Positions 38,547 to 49,167 are shown, counted from the stretch's first letter. The stretch: 64,000 nucleotides of DNA from Methanosphaera sp. BMS (GCF_003268005.1 NZ_CP014213.1:1674001-1738000), one strand, 5' to 3'. The notes: generated from the letters alone by a model not told the origin. Numbers and translations are program-made.

Positions 38547-38695
38547 TAGATAACCTCAAATGTTTATACTTTAAAAAAAATAATTCGAACATATTACTAT
38601 TATTTATTTATCAAATAAATCTAATTTAAAATTTTCTAAAAAATAGTTATCCTCCTATCCTTGTATTAGATAGGATTCAAAAAAAGATAAGGTAA

Positions 38696-40267
38696 TTATT
38701 GTACTTGACAAACAATAAACCTATTGTTTTCAAATACCTTTGTACCCACTTGTATTTGATTGAAGTTGTAGTCATCAATCTCTTTTGTAAAGTAGTATAC
38801 CGGATAATAGTCCCCTTCTACATATACCACGTCCAAATCGGAGTAATCGGTGGAGTTGTTCATTACCAGTGACTTATCATATACAATATATGATATGTTC
38901 TCATCGGCCAGTGCATAACTAGATGATTTACGTGATGATGGACTGGTATACACATCGAAGCTGTAATGCATTGGTATTACATCACTACTTGACAATATCA
39001 TTCCAAAGAAGAGATTGTTTGTTATCATTGATTCATTGATTGATGTATTTTGTGTCTTAAACCAGTCAATTACCTCTGTCTCTTCAGCTGAAGGTGGTGC
39101 TATGTGAAACTTTGATTGGGACGTGCTTACACTGGAGTATTGGAATGATTCATCAGATAATGAAAATCCCAAACTGATTAGTGAGAGCAATAAAAGCACG
39201 ACTATCGACATGTAAATAAACTTGTTATTATCCTTTTTATAGTTTTCCAATAGTTGGCTAAAGGCATATCCACCCAGAAGAACTGTTGGAATTACAAAGT
39301 ATATCAGCATTCTGTAAGTATAAACCGGCACTCCAATCCAGTGTAAATTACTGATAATAAATGCCAGTAATGCCCATATAGCTATAAATACATGTTTTCT
39401 ATTTTTTATTGAGTAGACAAATCCTATTATGCCTAATATCAATGGCAATATGCTTACACATTTAATGTATCTTTCAAGTCCCATCGCCTTTTGGCCCATG
39501 AACAGTGACATAGGATCGTTTATTATTGAAAAGGTCCCGTTCAATAGCTCCAATGCCTTTTCAGGACTTAACATGTTTATCATCATATACCCTATAGCCA
39601 AGACCACCAGCAGTGGTATGAGAAACATGAGATAGGATGAGATTACACGTAGTTTTCTGGATAATATCAGATATATCAGGGATAATGCGGATATTATGGC
39701 CACATAATATACGAATGTTGAAAAATGAACCGCAAGTATTAATAATCCCATCAGTACACTTATAAATACATACCATATGTTTTCATTATCAATGGCCATG
39801 TAATAGAAGTACACTCCCCACAAGAAGAATATTACCGCTATTGTCTCCGGAATAGGAAGTAACAAACGCGTAAACATAAAACTTGCCAACAACAGCATAC
39901 CTGATACGCATCCTGCAACTGATCCATACAGTTTATGTGAAATATATACTACACTTATCACAGCTACCGTTACAAAGACAACCTGAAATACTTGAGCAGA
40001 TTGTATTAGGCTTAAACCTGATATTGATGATGTGAGAATCAACAATATGTGAAACAGTGGTGCATATCCGATGGTTTTACCTATAGGAGCATTCAACAAT
40101 GGGTCGGTAGTTGTCAATCCATTAATCAGGTATGCTAATGAATAGTTTATATGCGTATATATGTCCCAGCTCAATGGCCCATTAGTAGTTAATGTCACAT
40201 ATAATGCTATCAGAAACGTAAGTATTATAGGGACAATCAATAATTTTTTGTTTTCATATTTAATCAT
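38696..40267 (-). CDS. multipass membrane protein, GT-C-like glycosyltransferase candidate
   Basis: The 523-residue protein has about twelve hydrophobic segments up to residue 375, then an exposed C-terminal domain. The first outer loop contains WDIYTHINYS, in the place where GT-C enzymes carry their acidic active-site motif, and a conserved-looking APLFH follows. This layout resembles oligosaccharyltransferase- or ArnT-like lipid-dependent sugar transferases. It lies 33 bases upstream-to-downstream of the WcaJ-type gene in the glycan cluster. The assignment rests on topology and context and is not certain. Confidence 0.6.
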   Translation of the reverse strand: MIKYENKKLLIVPIILTFLIALYVTLTTNGPLSWDIYTHINYSLAYLINGLTTTDPLLNAPIGKTIGYAPLFHILLILTSSISGLSLIQSAQVFQVVFVTVAVISVVYISHKLYGSVAGCVSGMLLLASFMFTRLLLPIPETIAVIFFLWGVYFYYMAIDNENIWYVFISVLMGLLILAVHFSTFVYYVAIISALSLIYLILSRKLRVISSYLMFLIPLLVVLAIGYMMINMLSPEKALELLNGTFSIINDPMSLFMGQKAMGLERYIKCVSILPLILGIIGFVYSIKNRKHVFIAIWALLAFIISNLHWIGVPVYTYRMLIYFVIPTVLLGGYAFSQLLENYKKDNNKFIYMSIVVLLLLSLISLGFSLSDESFQYSSVSTSQSKFHIAPPSAEETEVIDWFKTQNTSINESMITNNLFFGMILSSSDVIPMHYSFDVYTSPSSRKSSSYALADENISYIVYDKSLVMNNSTDYSDLDVVYVEGDYYPVYYFTKEIDDYNFNQIQVGTKVFENNRFIVCQVQ

Positions 40268-40299
40268 TTTATCACTAATTTTTTTTAATTGAAGAAAAT

Positions 40300-41691
40300 C
40301 TAGTAGGCATTTTGATCAAATAGCAACATTGGAATTGTTCTTAAAAATATTTTTATATCCAACCATATAGACCAATTTTCCACGTAGAAAATGTCATATT
40401 TAATACGTTCAACTATGGATGTATTTCCACGATATCCATTTATCTGAGCCCATCCTGCCATTCCCGGACGTACATGATGTTTAATCATGTATTTTGGTAC
40501 TGATTCCCTGAATTTCCTAACAAAATATGGGCGTTCTGGTCGTGGTCCAATAAGACTCATATCTCCCTTAAGTATATTGTAGAATTGCGGCAATTCGTCA
40601 ATACTTGTTCTTCTTATGAACTTACCGAAGTTGGTGACTCGGGGATCGTTTTTTTGAGTCCACTTTTGATCATCAACATATTCATTTTCAATAGTCATAC
40701 TTCTAAACTTATATATCATGAAAACCCTACCGTTTTCACCTACCCTTTCCTGTTTATATATTACCGGACCGGGAGAGGTTAATTTAACCCCCATGGCCAC
40801 TAGAATTAATAACGGTGAGATTATTATAGATACCACAATTACAAAAACCACGTCGAATATTCTTTTTATGTATCGGTTAAATGTAATATCCAACGGTAAG
40901 TTTCTGACACTAATCAGTGGAATATCATCAATCAACTCTACATTAAAGTTACTTGATACATACTGATAGTAATCAGGGACGATATCAGCACGTACTCCCA
41001 TCTTTTCACAACTTTCTATAATCTGTCCTAATACATTGTAATGTCTTGGAGAGATACTTACGATAACCCTGTCAACAAGGTTACGGGCCAGTATTTTTTC
41101 GATGTCCGTTATTTTACCGATTACCTTAACATTGTTAATTTCACCAGTCACGTTATCATCCAAAAATCCCATGATTTTATATCCGAGATATGAATTAACA
41201 CTTATTGTATCGGCTAATCTAGCACCTACTTCTCCTGCGCCAATTATCAAAACGTATTTGATGTTAAAACCTTCCTGACGGAATTTTCTTAGAGTTAACC
41301 TTAACAATGACCTTTCTACAGCGGCAAGTACGAATGTTACCAGGAGTATTGAAACTATGTAATATGCATCAACTCGAATCACGTTCAATAATAGCAATAC
41401 TGACATGAATATAAATTCCACTACAATAACTCTTAAAATCTTGGATGATTCTGAAAAAATACTTCTGTTGGTCCTTTGAGGAGTATATAAACCAAATATA
41501 TAGTAAAAAAGTATATAACTTGGTATTAAAAAGATATATAAAACCAACTGTGACAAATAATCATGATTAAAGAATAAATGAGTGTATTTTGTAAATATTG
41601 ATGAATTAACTATCGATACGGCAAATAGTACAATTAATGCATCAATTACAACATTCATCATATTAAATAATCGTTGGTTTTCTCGAATCAT
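40300..41691 (-). CDS. polyprenyl glycosylphosphotransferase (WcaJ/CpsE type)
   Basis: This enzyme starts glycan synthesis by moving a sugar-1-phosphate from a UDP-sugar to a polyprenyl phosphate on the inner membrane face. The 463-residue protein has four N-terminal membrane helices, a CoA-binding-like domain (about 145-250), a further helix and the catalytic domain (about 270-463). That domain has the family segments YKFRSM, RRTSIDELPQFYNILKGDMS, GPRPERP and RPGMAGWAQINGYRG. All key blocks are present. It is a bacterial-style initiator; in an archaeon it may have been gained by transfer. Confidence 0.92.
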   Translation of the reverse strand: MIRENQRLFNMMNVVIDALIVLFAVSIVNSSIFTKYTHLFFNHDYLSQLVLYIFLIPSYILFYYIFGLYTPQRTNRSIFSESSKILRVIVVEFIFMSVLLLLNVIRVDAYYIVSILLVTFVLAAVERSLLRLTLRKFRQEGFNIKYVLIIGAGEVGARLADTISVNSYLGYKIMGFLDDNVTGEINNVKVIGKITDIEKILARNLVDRVIVSISPRHYNVLGQIIESCEKMGVRADIVPDYYQYVSSNFNVELIDDIPLISVRNLPLDITFNRYIKRIFDVVFVIVVSIIISPLLILVAMGVKLTSPGPVIYKQERVGENGRVFMIYKFRSMTIENEYVDDQKWTQKNDPRVTNFGKFIRRTSIDELPQFYNILKGDMSLIGPRPERPYFVRKFRESVPKYMIKHHVRPGMAGWAQINGYRGNTSIVERIKYDIFYVENWSIWLDIKIFLRTIPMLLFDQNAY

Positions 41692-41809
41692 AATACCACT
41701 CTATTACTATTATTTATAGTGATTTTAAATATAATATTTTTCTATTAAAAAAAAAGTTGAAAAAAAATATAATGGGAAAAGAAAACCAAATAAAATTTGA
41801 GAATCTGGA

Positions 41810-42661
41810 TTACAAGAATAAAAGCTTGATGTAATACAAGGACCATATTCCAACATGGGTAATGACATTTATTAAAATATTATCAGAGGCTTTATAATGT
41901 TTATCGTAAAATATTTGCATTGAATTGTGAAATTCATACAATAACTTTTTGGATTTGCCACTGGCCCCCTTATAATGTGTTATTTCTGCCTTTCCATAAT
42001 ACACGACATCATAACCCAATTGCTTGATGTTGTAGCATAGCTCAATATCCTCACCATACATGAAATATGATTCATCCAAACAGCCACACTTTAGCATTAC
42101 ATCTCTTGGAATTAACATGAACGCCCCCACAACACAATCGACCGGATAAACCTCATTTTCATCAAGATATGATAGATTATATCTGTTGAATCTCCTGCTT
42201 TTTGGAAATATCTTTGATAAACCCGTTAATCTATAGAATGATACTTCGAATGTGGGAAAAGATCTTCTGCATGCTTTATCCAAATTTCCATCGGGTAAAA
42301 CCACCTTACATCCCAGACATCCGATGTTTGTATTTTCCTTTATATGGTACAAGCATTGATTTATCGTGTTTTCCTTTACTATGACATCACTATTTAACAG
42401 CAGTACATATTCACCTGTAGATTCTCTTATTCCAATATTGTTGGCCGTTGCAAAGCCGTCATTGTTATCGTTTTGTATAAGTGTGACATTCTCATAATCA
42501 GAAAAATCATTGCATAACATGTTAAAACTATCATCGGGTGAATCGTTGTCAACTATTACTATTTCATATCCTATATCATTTACTGTGGCAAGTATTGACA
42601 TTACGGTATCCTTTGTTAATTGATAAGTTGCATAATTGACGATTATTATAGACAAATCCAT
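41810..42661 (-). CDS. GT2 family glycosyltransferase (rhamnosyltransferase-like)
   Basis: The 283-residue cytoplasmic GT-A enzyme adds a sugar to the growing lipid-linked glycan. Recognisable are the N-terminal SIIIVNYATYQLT strand, IVIVDNDSPDDS, the nucleotide/metal motif LLLNSDVIV (NSD in place of DxD), and the acceptor segment FMYGEDIELCYNIKQLGYD. No membrane segments except a hydrophobic C-terminal end. A strong GGGAGGAG precedes the ATG, 11 bases after the upstream GT2 gene. Donor and acceptor are unknown. Confidence 0.9.
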   Translation of the reverse strand: MDLSIIIVNYATYQLTKDTVMSILATVNDIGYEIVIVDNDSPDDSFNMLCNDFSDYENVTLIQNDNNDGFATANNIGIRESTGEYVLLLNSDVIVKENTINQCLYHIKENTNIGCLGCKVVLPDGNLDKACRRSFPTFEVSFYRLTGLSKIFPKSRRFNRYNLSYLDENEVYPVDCVVGAFMLIPRDVMLKCGCLDESYFMYGEDIELCYNIKQLGYDVVYYGKAEITHYKGASGKSKKLLYEFHNSMQIFYDKHYKASDNILINVITHVGIWSLYYIKLLFL

Positions 42662-42672
42662 ATAACTCCTCC

Positions 42673-43620
42673 CTATAATATGTATCCCAATGTATTTTTA
42701 ATCATCAGCCATTCAATCTTCAAGAGATTTTTATGTGATGTTATTTCAGTCTTTTTGAGTTTGTTTCTTGTGGACAATCCTTCATTTATTCCTTCAATGT
42801 ATTCATCAGCATATCCTTTTTTATAGAAGAAAAGAATTTTAATCAATATTCCAATCATGAAAAAGATTGCATTAACGATTAACATCCAATTTGGCATGTT
42901 TTTATAGATTAAGTATATGTTGTTTCTTGCAGATATTTTTACCTTGAATGGATTGTATCTTGATCCGGTCGTTGCACTTCCATGGTGGTATACTATTGCA
43001 TCTGCACAATAATATGAGATATAACCATGGATTCTGGCTCTGAAGGATAAATCCATATCTTCAACATAACTTTCAAAGTTTTCATCAAATAATCCTATTT
43101 CATCGAAGTACTCCCTACGATATAAAGCCGCACCTGCACATGCACTGAATACTTCACAGCTGGTTGTATATTTGGATATGTCCCTGTTGTTTCCTCTTTT
43201 TTTACTCCAGGAGAGTATTGTGTATTCGTCACCTGCATCATCAATTAACTGCGGGTTGTCATATTGAATCATTTTTGAGGATACTGAAAATATTTTTGAG
43301 TCAATCGCTATTGTTTTTAATAGCTCTTCAATCGTATCATCGCATACAACCGTATCATTATTTAATAAAAACAAGTAAGGAGTTTTGGCTACCTTGATTG
43401 CCTGATTAACAGCTTTTGCAAATCCTTCGTTTTGTTTATTGACTATTAATTTTATTTGAGGATAGTTTTCCTTGATAAATAATACGCTGTCATCCTGTGA
43501 GTTATTATCAACGATGATTATATCAAAAGGTGTTTTTATTTTATCTAATGAAGAAAGCAGCTCTTTTAATAAAGAAACATTGTTATAATTTGGTATTATT
43601 ACACTTACTTGAGCATTCAT
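42673..43620 (-). CDS. GT2 family glycosyltransferase
   Basis: The 315-residue GT-A enzyme has VSVIIPNYNNVSLLKELL, IIIVDNNSQDDSV, FLLNNDTVV and the acceptor-side YVEDMDLSFRARIHGY. A hydrophobic segment at about residues 238-263 with a basic tail suggests attachment to the membrane face. It is upstream of the previous GT2 gene by 11 bases and downstream of the ABC exporter ATPase by 47 bases, in one transcription unit. Its sugar is unknown. Confidence 0.9.
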   Translation of the reverse strand: MNAQVSVIIPNYNNVSLLKELLSSLDKIKTPFDIIIVDNNSQDDSVLFIKENYPQIKLIVNKQNEGFAKAVNQAIKVAKTPYLFLLNNDTVVCDDTIEELLKTIAIDSKIFSVSSKMIQYDNPQLIDDAGDEYTILSWSKKRGNNRDISKYTTSCEVFSACAGAALYRREYFDEIGLFDENFESYVEDMDLSFRARIHGYISYYCADAIVYHHGSATTGSRYNPFKVKISARNNIYLIYKNMPNWMLIVNAIFFMIGILIKILFFYKKGYADEYIEGINEGLSTRNKLKKTEITSHKNLLKIEWLMIKNTLGYIL

Positions 43621-43667
43621 AGATACACCTCAATAAAAATTTTTGAAAAAAAAGTAGGAGAAACGGG

Positions 43668-44423
43668 TTATAAAAGTTTGTTTTTCTGCACATAGTCAAT
43701 AAACTCATTACAGACAGTGTTTACTTCCCCTTTAGACATTAATTGTCCTTGATTTAACCATACTGCCTTGTCACATAAATCCCTTACCTGTGCAATGGAG
43801 TGTGATACAAACAGCAGTGTTACATCATCCTGCATCATATTGGACATTCTTTTCTTACATTTTTTCTGGAAGGAAATGTCCCCTACTGACAACACTTCAT
43901 CCAATATCAATATTTCAGGATTTACTGATGATGCTATTGAGAAGGCTAGACGGGATTTCATACCTGATGAATAGTTCTTTACAGGTACATCTATAAAATC
44001 ACCTATCTCAGAAAATTCAACTATTTCATCGAATTTATCTTCCATGAATGCTTTACTATGACCCAATATTGCACCATTTAGGAATATGTTTTCTCTACCG
44101 GTGTAATTTGGATCAAAACCAGCACCTAATGCCAACAAAGGAGCTATTTTTCCGTTTATCTCCATACTTCCCCGAGTAGGTTTCATAACTCCTGAAATAA
44201 TTTTTAGAAGGGTACTTTTTCCAGCACCATTTAACCCTATGAATCCTATCTTATCTCCCCTGTTTATCTCAAAGGAGATATCCTGTAAGGCCCAAAATGA
44301 TTGAAATCTTAGTTCTCTTTTTATTACTTTGATAAAGTACTCTTTTAAGTTATCTGTCTTTTCCTGACTTAAATTGAATTCCATGCTTATATTATTAGCC
44401 CTAATTATCACATCATCATCCAT
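43668..44423 (-). CDS. tagH: polysaccharide ABC exporter ATPase (TagH/RfbE-like)
   Basis: The 251-residue ATPase drives export of a lipid-linked polysaccharide with the adjacent permease. Walker A is GLNGAGKS (63-70), the signature NYSSGMKSRLAFS and Walker B ILILDEVLSVGD. The order QEKTDNLKEYF before the core domain matches teichoic-acid and O-antigen exporters. It lacks the C-terminal carbohydrate-binding extension found in Wzt, so chain length is probably not sensed by this protein. It starts 12 bases after the permease stop. Confidence 0.9.
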   Translation of the reverse strand: MDDDVIIRANNISMEFNLSQEKTDNLKEYFIKVIKRELRFQSFWALQDISFEINRGDKIGFIGLNGAGKSTLLKIISGVMKPTRGSMEINGKIAPLLALGAGFDPNYTGRENIFLNGAILGHSKAFMEDKFDEIVEFSEIGDFIDVPVKNYSSGMKSRLAFSIASSVNPEILILDEVLSVGDISFQKKCKKRMSNMMQDDVTLLFVSHSIAQVRDLCDKAVWLNQGQLMSKGEVNTVCNEFIDYVQKNKLL

Positions 44424-44435
44424 AATTTCCCCTCA

Positions 44436-45224
44436 CTATACATATAATATAAATTTATCCTGATATTTGTAAAATAACAACAAACCAATTATTAACAGCA
44501 CCACTGCAAATATTGCGGGATAGTAAATCATAAATGGATCATATAATTTCCCATACAAGAAACAATCCCTTAATGCCTCGATTATCTGTAATATTGGATT
44601 ATATGTCTGAAATACTCTGAAACGTGCAGGCACTATATCTGCCGGGTAAAATATAGGCATAGCGTACATCAGCATTGTACAAAATACCGCATACAAGTGT
44701 TGCATATCCCTAAAGAATACATTTATCGTAGCCATTATCAGACCGGCAGCTATCGTAATGATAACCAATATCAGTATAGGCAGGCTTGCAAACAATATGA
44801 AAACTGTGAATTTCACATTCAGTACGAACATTATCCCAAATAATACCGATAATGAAAGAATATATGTTATAAAGTTTGATATAACTGCAGATACTACATA
44901 GATATACTTCGGAACATACATAACCTTCCAAATACCCGATGACGAGATAATACTTCTCATAGCCTGAGTAGAACCGCTTCTAAATAAACTGAAAGCAGTC
45001 ATCCCGGTCAAATAATAAATTGGATAATTTTCTACACGTTTAAATAATGTGGAAAAGATTATTGTTAATAATATCATGGAAAGTAATGGGTCAAGTAAAC
45101 TCCATAGAATACCCAATACAGACCTACGATATTTGATTTTTATATCACGTCTTACTAATTCAGCCAATAACGGTTTATATTTATTGAAATTAGTAAAAAT
45201 TCTGTCAAATCCAGCGTTATTCAT
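44436..45224 (-). CDS. tagG: polysaccharide ABC exporter permease (TagG/Wzm-like)
   Basis: The 262-residue ABC-2 permease has six membrane helices and the family's N-terminal amphipathic stretch with RRDIKIKYRRSVLGILWSLLDP. It forms the membrane channel with the following ATPase. GGGGATT precedes the ATG. It is the first gene of the run exporter-GT2-GT2, and a 160-base gap with no gene separates it from the giant glycosyltransferase gene upstream. Confidence 0.9.
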   Translation of the reverse strand: MNNAGFDRIFTNFNKYKPLLAELVRRDIKIKYRRSVLGILWSLLDPLLSMILLTIIFSTLFKRVENYPIYYLTGMTAFSLFRSGSTQAMRSIISSSGIWKVMYVPKYIYVVSAVISNFITYILSLSVLFGIMFVLNVKFTVFILFASLPILILVIITIAAGLIMATINVFFRDMQHLYAVFCTMLMYAMPIFYPADIVPARFRVFQTYNPILQIIEALRDCFLYGKLYDPFMIYYPAIFAVVLLIIGLLLFYKYQDKFILYV

Positions 45225-45386
45225 AATTAATCCCCATTTATGATAGAATTTAAATTTTTCATATAATATCGATTATTGATATACAAAAAATGACATATGA
45301 AAAATATATTCAACCATAAATTAACTATTATAATATTATGTAATCCAAACATATTAAATATTTTTATACAAAAAGAGGTAAGGAAA

Positions 45387-48242
45387 TTATTTAAATAATT
45401 TTATAAATTGATTGACCCTCTCACTGTAGGTGTGTTGGGAGATGATGCTGACATCATACTCTCTACTATGACCCAAGTTCTCATCAATCAATTCCTTTAA
45501 TTGCTCAGGAGAGGTGTATGTTAAGACCCTATTCTCAAACAATTCATCCAATCCATCAATGTCATCAGATATCACGCATGCACCACATGCCAATGCATCG
45601 AAAATTCTATTTGATATGAATCCTTTCTCACGCATATCATCCCAATGATCATTTAAGAGAATATCACAGGACGAATAAGCATATCTTAACTGTTTATTGT
45701 CTATATGATCTGCCTGGATATATTTCTTGTTAATTAATTTATTCCAGTCTGAACCATACACTGCCAAGTCATGCTCTGTTGGAAGCAGATCCTTAATTAT
45801 TTTCCTATAGACCTTTCTTGAGTTTCCCACAAACAACAGTTCATGCTTATAATCCTCATTATAATCAGGATAGAATCTGTTTGTATCTGTACATTGCCAC
45901 ATACACTCTACAGGAGTGTCTATTTTTGAGGATATTTTTTCAGCCCACTTCTTTGATGCTATGAATACATAATCATATGAGCAATATTCATTCAGTCCCA
46001 CCAAATCCGGATGAGATATGTTCCACATTATGTTTAAATGTGCAAGTTTTGTCTTATATCTGGATAAACCCCTCAATACTATTACAGCATCACATATTGA
46101 ATCAGTATCATCCCCCCATTGTGGCAATACCTGTAATTTTACGGCATATCCTCTTTTGATAAATTCCTTCATCAGTCCCTCTGCCAAATAGAAGTCACCC
46201 CATTTATGTGCTTCATTCCATGAAGGGGCAGGTATCTTTATTGCTATCTTATATTTATCATAATATTCTGTTAGTATTTGCTTGAATCTGTTTGCCCTGT
46301 GGGAATAGGTATGATTGTTTAATACTATTTCCTGCAACTGTTGTACCTTTTGGTCATATTCATTTTTATTTTCAAGGTAATGAGTCAGTTGTTCTTGTAA
46401 TTCCTGTTGTGAATGATATTCAGGTAGTTTTCCATCGAACACTTCCATATTTCCTTTAGATCCATTGGTAAATACCAATCTGCCACAACTGATGGCGTCA
46501 AATACACGGCTGTTGACGGATCCAAAACCACGAGTCACATGATTGGCATCATCCAATACGACACGACATGATGCGTAAACACCCGGCAAATCACCATAAC
46601 TGACAAAACCACTGGAATACTTACTCAATGAGGAAACCTTCTCCCAATTGGCACCATACAACTTAAATGTATACTCATCATCATCGGGATTTAAACAGTC
46701 AACAATCTCACGGTCAGCATTCCAATAACTGCCGGTAAAACAGTAATCACATGTAAAATCATCAACTACTGAAACATCACCGTTAAACATGGAAGTATCA
46801 GTAGCCAATGGAAACAGGAATGCTTCCATACCTGTGTGTTGGCTGACAAAGTCACAGGCTAAGCTGCTGCTACATAAGACTATATCATACATCATAAAAT
46901 ATGGCATGGATACCCAACGTTCAAACCAGTTTCTAAGCCATGCAACCTTAACGAGCATGGAATTGGCACAACGTACCTTACTTAGGTCATAGCGATCCAA
47001 CAAGCTAATAATAACATCCACATCATCATCAACATAATACCAGCTGCGTCTTCCACGCTGTGGTAAAAACTTGACTGTCCAACCGAATTGTTCGAATCTT
47101 CCAGCCAATCCAAGTGCAGTGAAATAATCACCTGCCGTGGCATCTTCACCATCTTCAGTTACAACAAATGCGACTGTTAAAGGACTGTCACTGAAAATTC
47201 GCTTTCCATTTAATTTGTCATCGAACAATTTCTTACGAAGCCAAGAGTTCCAGCGCTCCACAAAGACACGCCTATTGTTCAATCGACGATTGCGAACCTC
47301 ACGATTACTGTCCGTTTGTTGTGTGCCGAATTCATAATGATACAGACGGGCACGTCCATCACAGAGAATATCCAAACCGTTACGCACAAGTTTCAAACAA
47401 AAGTCCACATCCTCATATCCATATACATATGACTCATCAAATCCACCGACCGATTCAAAATCATCACGACTTACCAATAGACAGGCAGCCGTAACTCCTG
47501 CAACGGAAAAAACATCACCTGTGGAATCATATACTTCCACACCATTTTCACGATTGAATGGACGTATAAAACCCTCTGATTCCTTAAAAATTATTCCATT
47601 GTGTTGGACGGAGAATGATTTTTCATGATTTATTCTGTTACTGGAACAGTCCGGGTAAAATAAACGAGCTCCAACTGCACCAACATTTTCATCGGATAAC
47701 ATTGAATCCATCATGAAATTTAAAAAACCGCTGAGTGGTTCGACGTCATTGTTTAAAAATAAAAGGTATTCTCCACCCGCAACTTCCAACGCCTGATTGT
47801 TGGCATGTGAAAAGGATTCGTTTACGTCATTTTGTATACATGTAATGTTTAAATTGTTTAAACTGTTAATGAAGTCCACAGAATCATCACTGGATGCATT
47901 ATCAACAATTATAACCTCAAAATTAGGATAATAATCAATTATAGCATCTATTGCATTGAATAAACGTTTCAAGTGACCTAGACCATCACGATTAACAATC
48001 ACGATAGAAACCAAAGGGGCATTTTCATCAAAAACAGGAATGCTATTTAAATCAATATCTTCAATAACATTAGCCAATTCTATCATCTCTTCTGAAGATA
48101 AAACACGCTTAGGTCTTCTTATTTCCTTAATTTTATTTGATAATTTATCCTTTAATAAGTTTTTGGAGTCGATGACATTATTGCGTATGAGACGTAACTT
48201 ATCAAACTCCTGAGATTCCCTGATTTGTTGTGGTATTTTCAT
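45387..48242 (-). CDS. three-domain glycosyltransferase (GT2 plus two GT-B-like domains)
   Basis: The 951-residue cytoplasmic protein has a GT2 domain (about 75-300: VSIVIVNRDGLGHL, FLNNDVEPL, YGYEDVDFCLKLVRNG) and two GT-B-type domains (about 350-655 and 665-951), the last with DIDGLDELF near its end. It should add more than one sugar, or polymerise, during glycan synthesis. Its whole length is paralogous to the C-terminal two thirds of the protein at 49168, and the middle is almost identical in DNA. AGGGGA precedes the ATG. The N-terminal 70 residues are basic helix. Confidence 0.88.
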   Translation of the reverse strand: MKIPQQIRESQEFDKLRLIRNNVIDSKNLLKDKLSNKIKEIRRPKRVLSSEEMIELANVIEDIDLNSIPVFDENAPLVSIVIVNRDGLGHLKRLFNAIDAIIDYYPNFEVIIVDNASSDDSVDFINSLNNLNITCIQNDVNESFSHANNQALEVAGGEYLLFLNNDVEPLSGFLNFMMDSMLSDENVGAVGARLFYPDCSSNRINHEKSFSVQHNGIIFKESEGFIRPFNRENGVEVYDSTGDVFSVAGVTAACLLVSRDDFESVGGFDESYVYGYEDVDFCLKLVRNGLDILCDGRARLYHYEFGTQQTDSNREVRNRRLNNRRVFVERWNSWLRKKLFDDKLNGKRIFSDSPLTVAFVVTEDGEDATAGDYFTALGLAGRFEQFGWTVKFLPQRGRRSWYYVDDDVDVIISLLDRYDLSKVRCANSMLVKVAWLRNWFERWVSMPYFMMYDIVLCSSSLACDFVSQHTGMEAFLFPLATDTSMFNGDVSVVDDFTCDYCFTGSYWNADREIVDCLNPDDDEYTFKLYGANWEKVSSLSKYSSGFVSYGDLPGVYASCRVVLDDANHVTRGFGSVNSRVFDAISCGRLVFTNGSKGNMEVFDGKLPEYHSQQELQEQLTHYLENKNEYDQKVQQLQEIVLNNHTYSHRANRFKQILTEYYDKYKIAIKIPAPSWNEAHKWGDFYLAEGLMKEFIKRGYAVKLQVLPQWGDDTDSICDAVIVLRGLSRYKTKLAHLNIMWNISHPDLVGLNEYCSYDYVFIASKKWAEKISSKIDTPVECMWQCTDTNRFYPDYNEDYKHELLFVGNSRKVYRKIIKDLLPTEHDLAVYGSDWNKLINKKYIQADHIDNKQLRYAYSSCDILLNDHWDDMREKGFISNRIFDALACGACVISDDIDGLDELFENRVLTYTSPEQLKELIDENLGHSREYDVSIISQHTYSERVNQFIKLFK

Positions 48243-48379
48243 AAGACATTCCCCTTTGGTAATATATACTTATCTTTTTATTTCATAGATTAAAAATGTT
48301 CTTAATTAATAATAAGATTAATTAATAAAATAGAATATAATAATATATTAATAAGAAAAATTATTAGAATAGGGATTAT

Positions 48380-49087
48380 ATGTTAAGTAAAAAGAAAATG
48401 ATTTTAATTGGATTGATTATAATCCTCGTAGCAATAGGAGGTTATTTCTTATTCAATTATGCAGAGGGGCAAAAAGCATTTGCCGGTGAACATAATGTCT
48501 TAATTCTGTGTGCCGACCCTTCCGAGCCTAGACCGGGTGTTGGAGCAGTAGACATGGCATTTGTAATACAACTGAATAATGGTAAGGTAGGAGAAATTAC
48601 GAAGGTTTATCCTGGAGGTTTAACACACCCTACTAAAGAACCTAGTGCAAGTATGAGAGCAGAGGGTTTATCCGTGGTTTACCTGCATGACTCTTTGTGG
48701 AGTGAAAATCTAACAGAAGGTACTACTACCGCCCAGGAAATCGTGGAATACCATACCGGATTAAAAACAGACATGGTTCTTGTGATGACACCTGAAGCTA
48801 TTGATGCCTTGGTAAAATCAGTAGGTCCTGTATATTCCAATGGAAAAGAAGTTACCAATGATTCAATTAATTTCTTAAGAGATGATCAGGATCAAGGTGC
48901 TACAAGAGGAGATGCAGTCGAGAATTTAGCAGACGGAATTAGGGATGCTGCTTCAAAAAACAATAAAAAACCTGCATTAATACAGGCTGCCATGGATCAA
49001 TATTCAAAAGGCAATATAAAAGTAGTTCCTGAGGATAAATTTGGACCATTTATATCATATGGTGGTATAAGCAATGTCCTTGGATAA
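48380..49087 (+). CDS. DUF4012 (LytR-CpsA-Psr-like) membrane-anchored protein
   Basis: The 235-residue protein has one N-terminal membrane helix (about 7-26) and an extracellular domain beginning HNVLILCADPSEPRPGVGAVDMAFVIQL, continuing with KVYPGG and TDMVLVMTPEAIDALVKSVGPV. That order matches LCP-like DUF4012 domains; bacterial LCP enzymes join lipid-linked polymers to peptidoglycan. Lying between two giant glycosyltransferase genes on the opposite strand, it may attach the exported glycan to pseudomurein or another acceptor. That role is inference. AGGGATT precedes the ATG and a strong terminator follows. Confidence 0.75.
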   Translation: MLSKKKMILIGLIIILVAIGGYFLFNYAEGQKAFAGEHNVLILCADPSEPRPGVGAVDMAFVIQLNNGKVGEITKVYPGGLTHPTKEPSASMRAEGLSVVYLHDSLWSENLTEGTTTAQEIVEYHTGLKTDMVLVMTPEAIDALVKSVGPVYSNGKEVTNDSINFLRDDQDQGATRGDAVENLADGIRDAASKNNKKPALIQAAMDQYSKGNIKVVPEDKFGPFISYGGISNVLG

Positions 49088-49106
49088 GAAAAAAATAGTG
49101 AATCAT

Positions 49107-49138
49107 AATCAGTTTTTAACTGATTAATCTTTTTTTTA
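49107..49138. terminator. hairpin terminator between DUF4012 and giant glycosyltransferase genes
   Basis: A perfect 8-bp stem (AATCAGTT / AACTGATT) with a TTT loop is followed by eight T residues, an intrinsic-type terminator for the plus-strand gene; the convergent gene may use it too. Confidence 0.8.
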
Positions 49139-49167
49139 GTTGTTATTTTGATAAATTTACTCATTTT

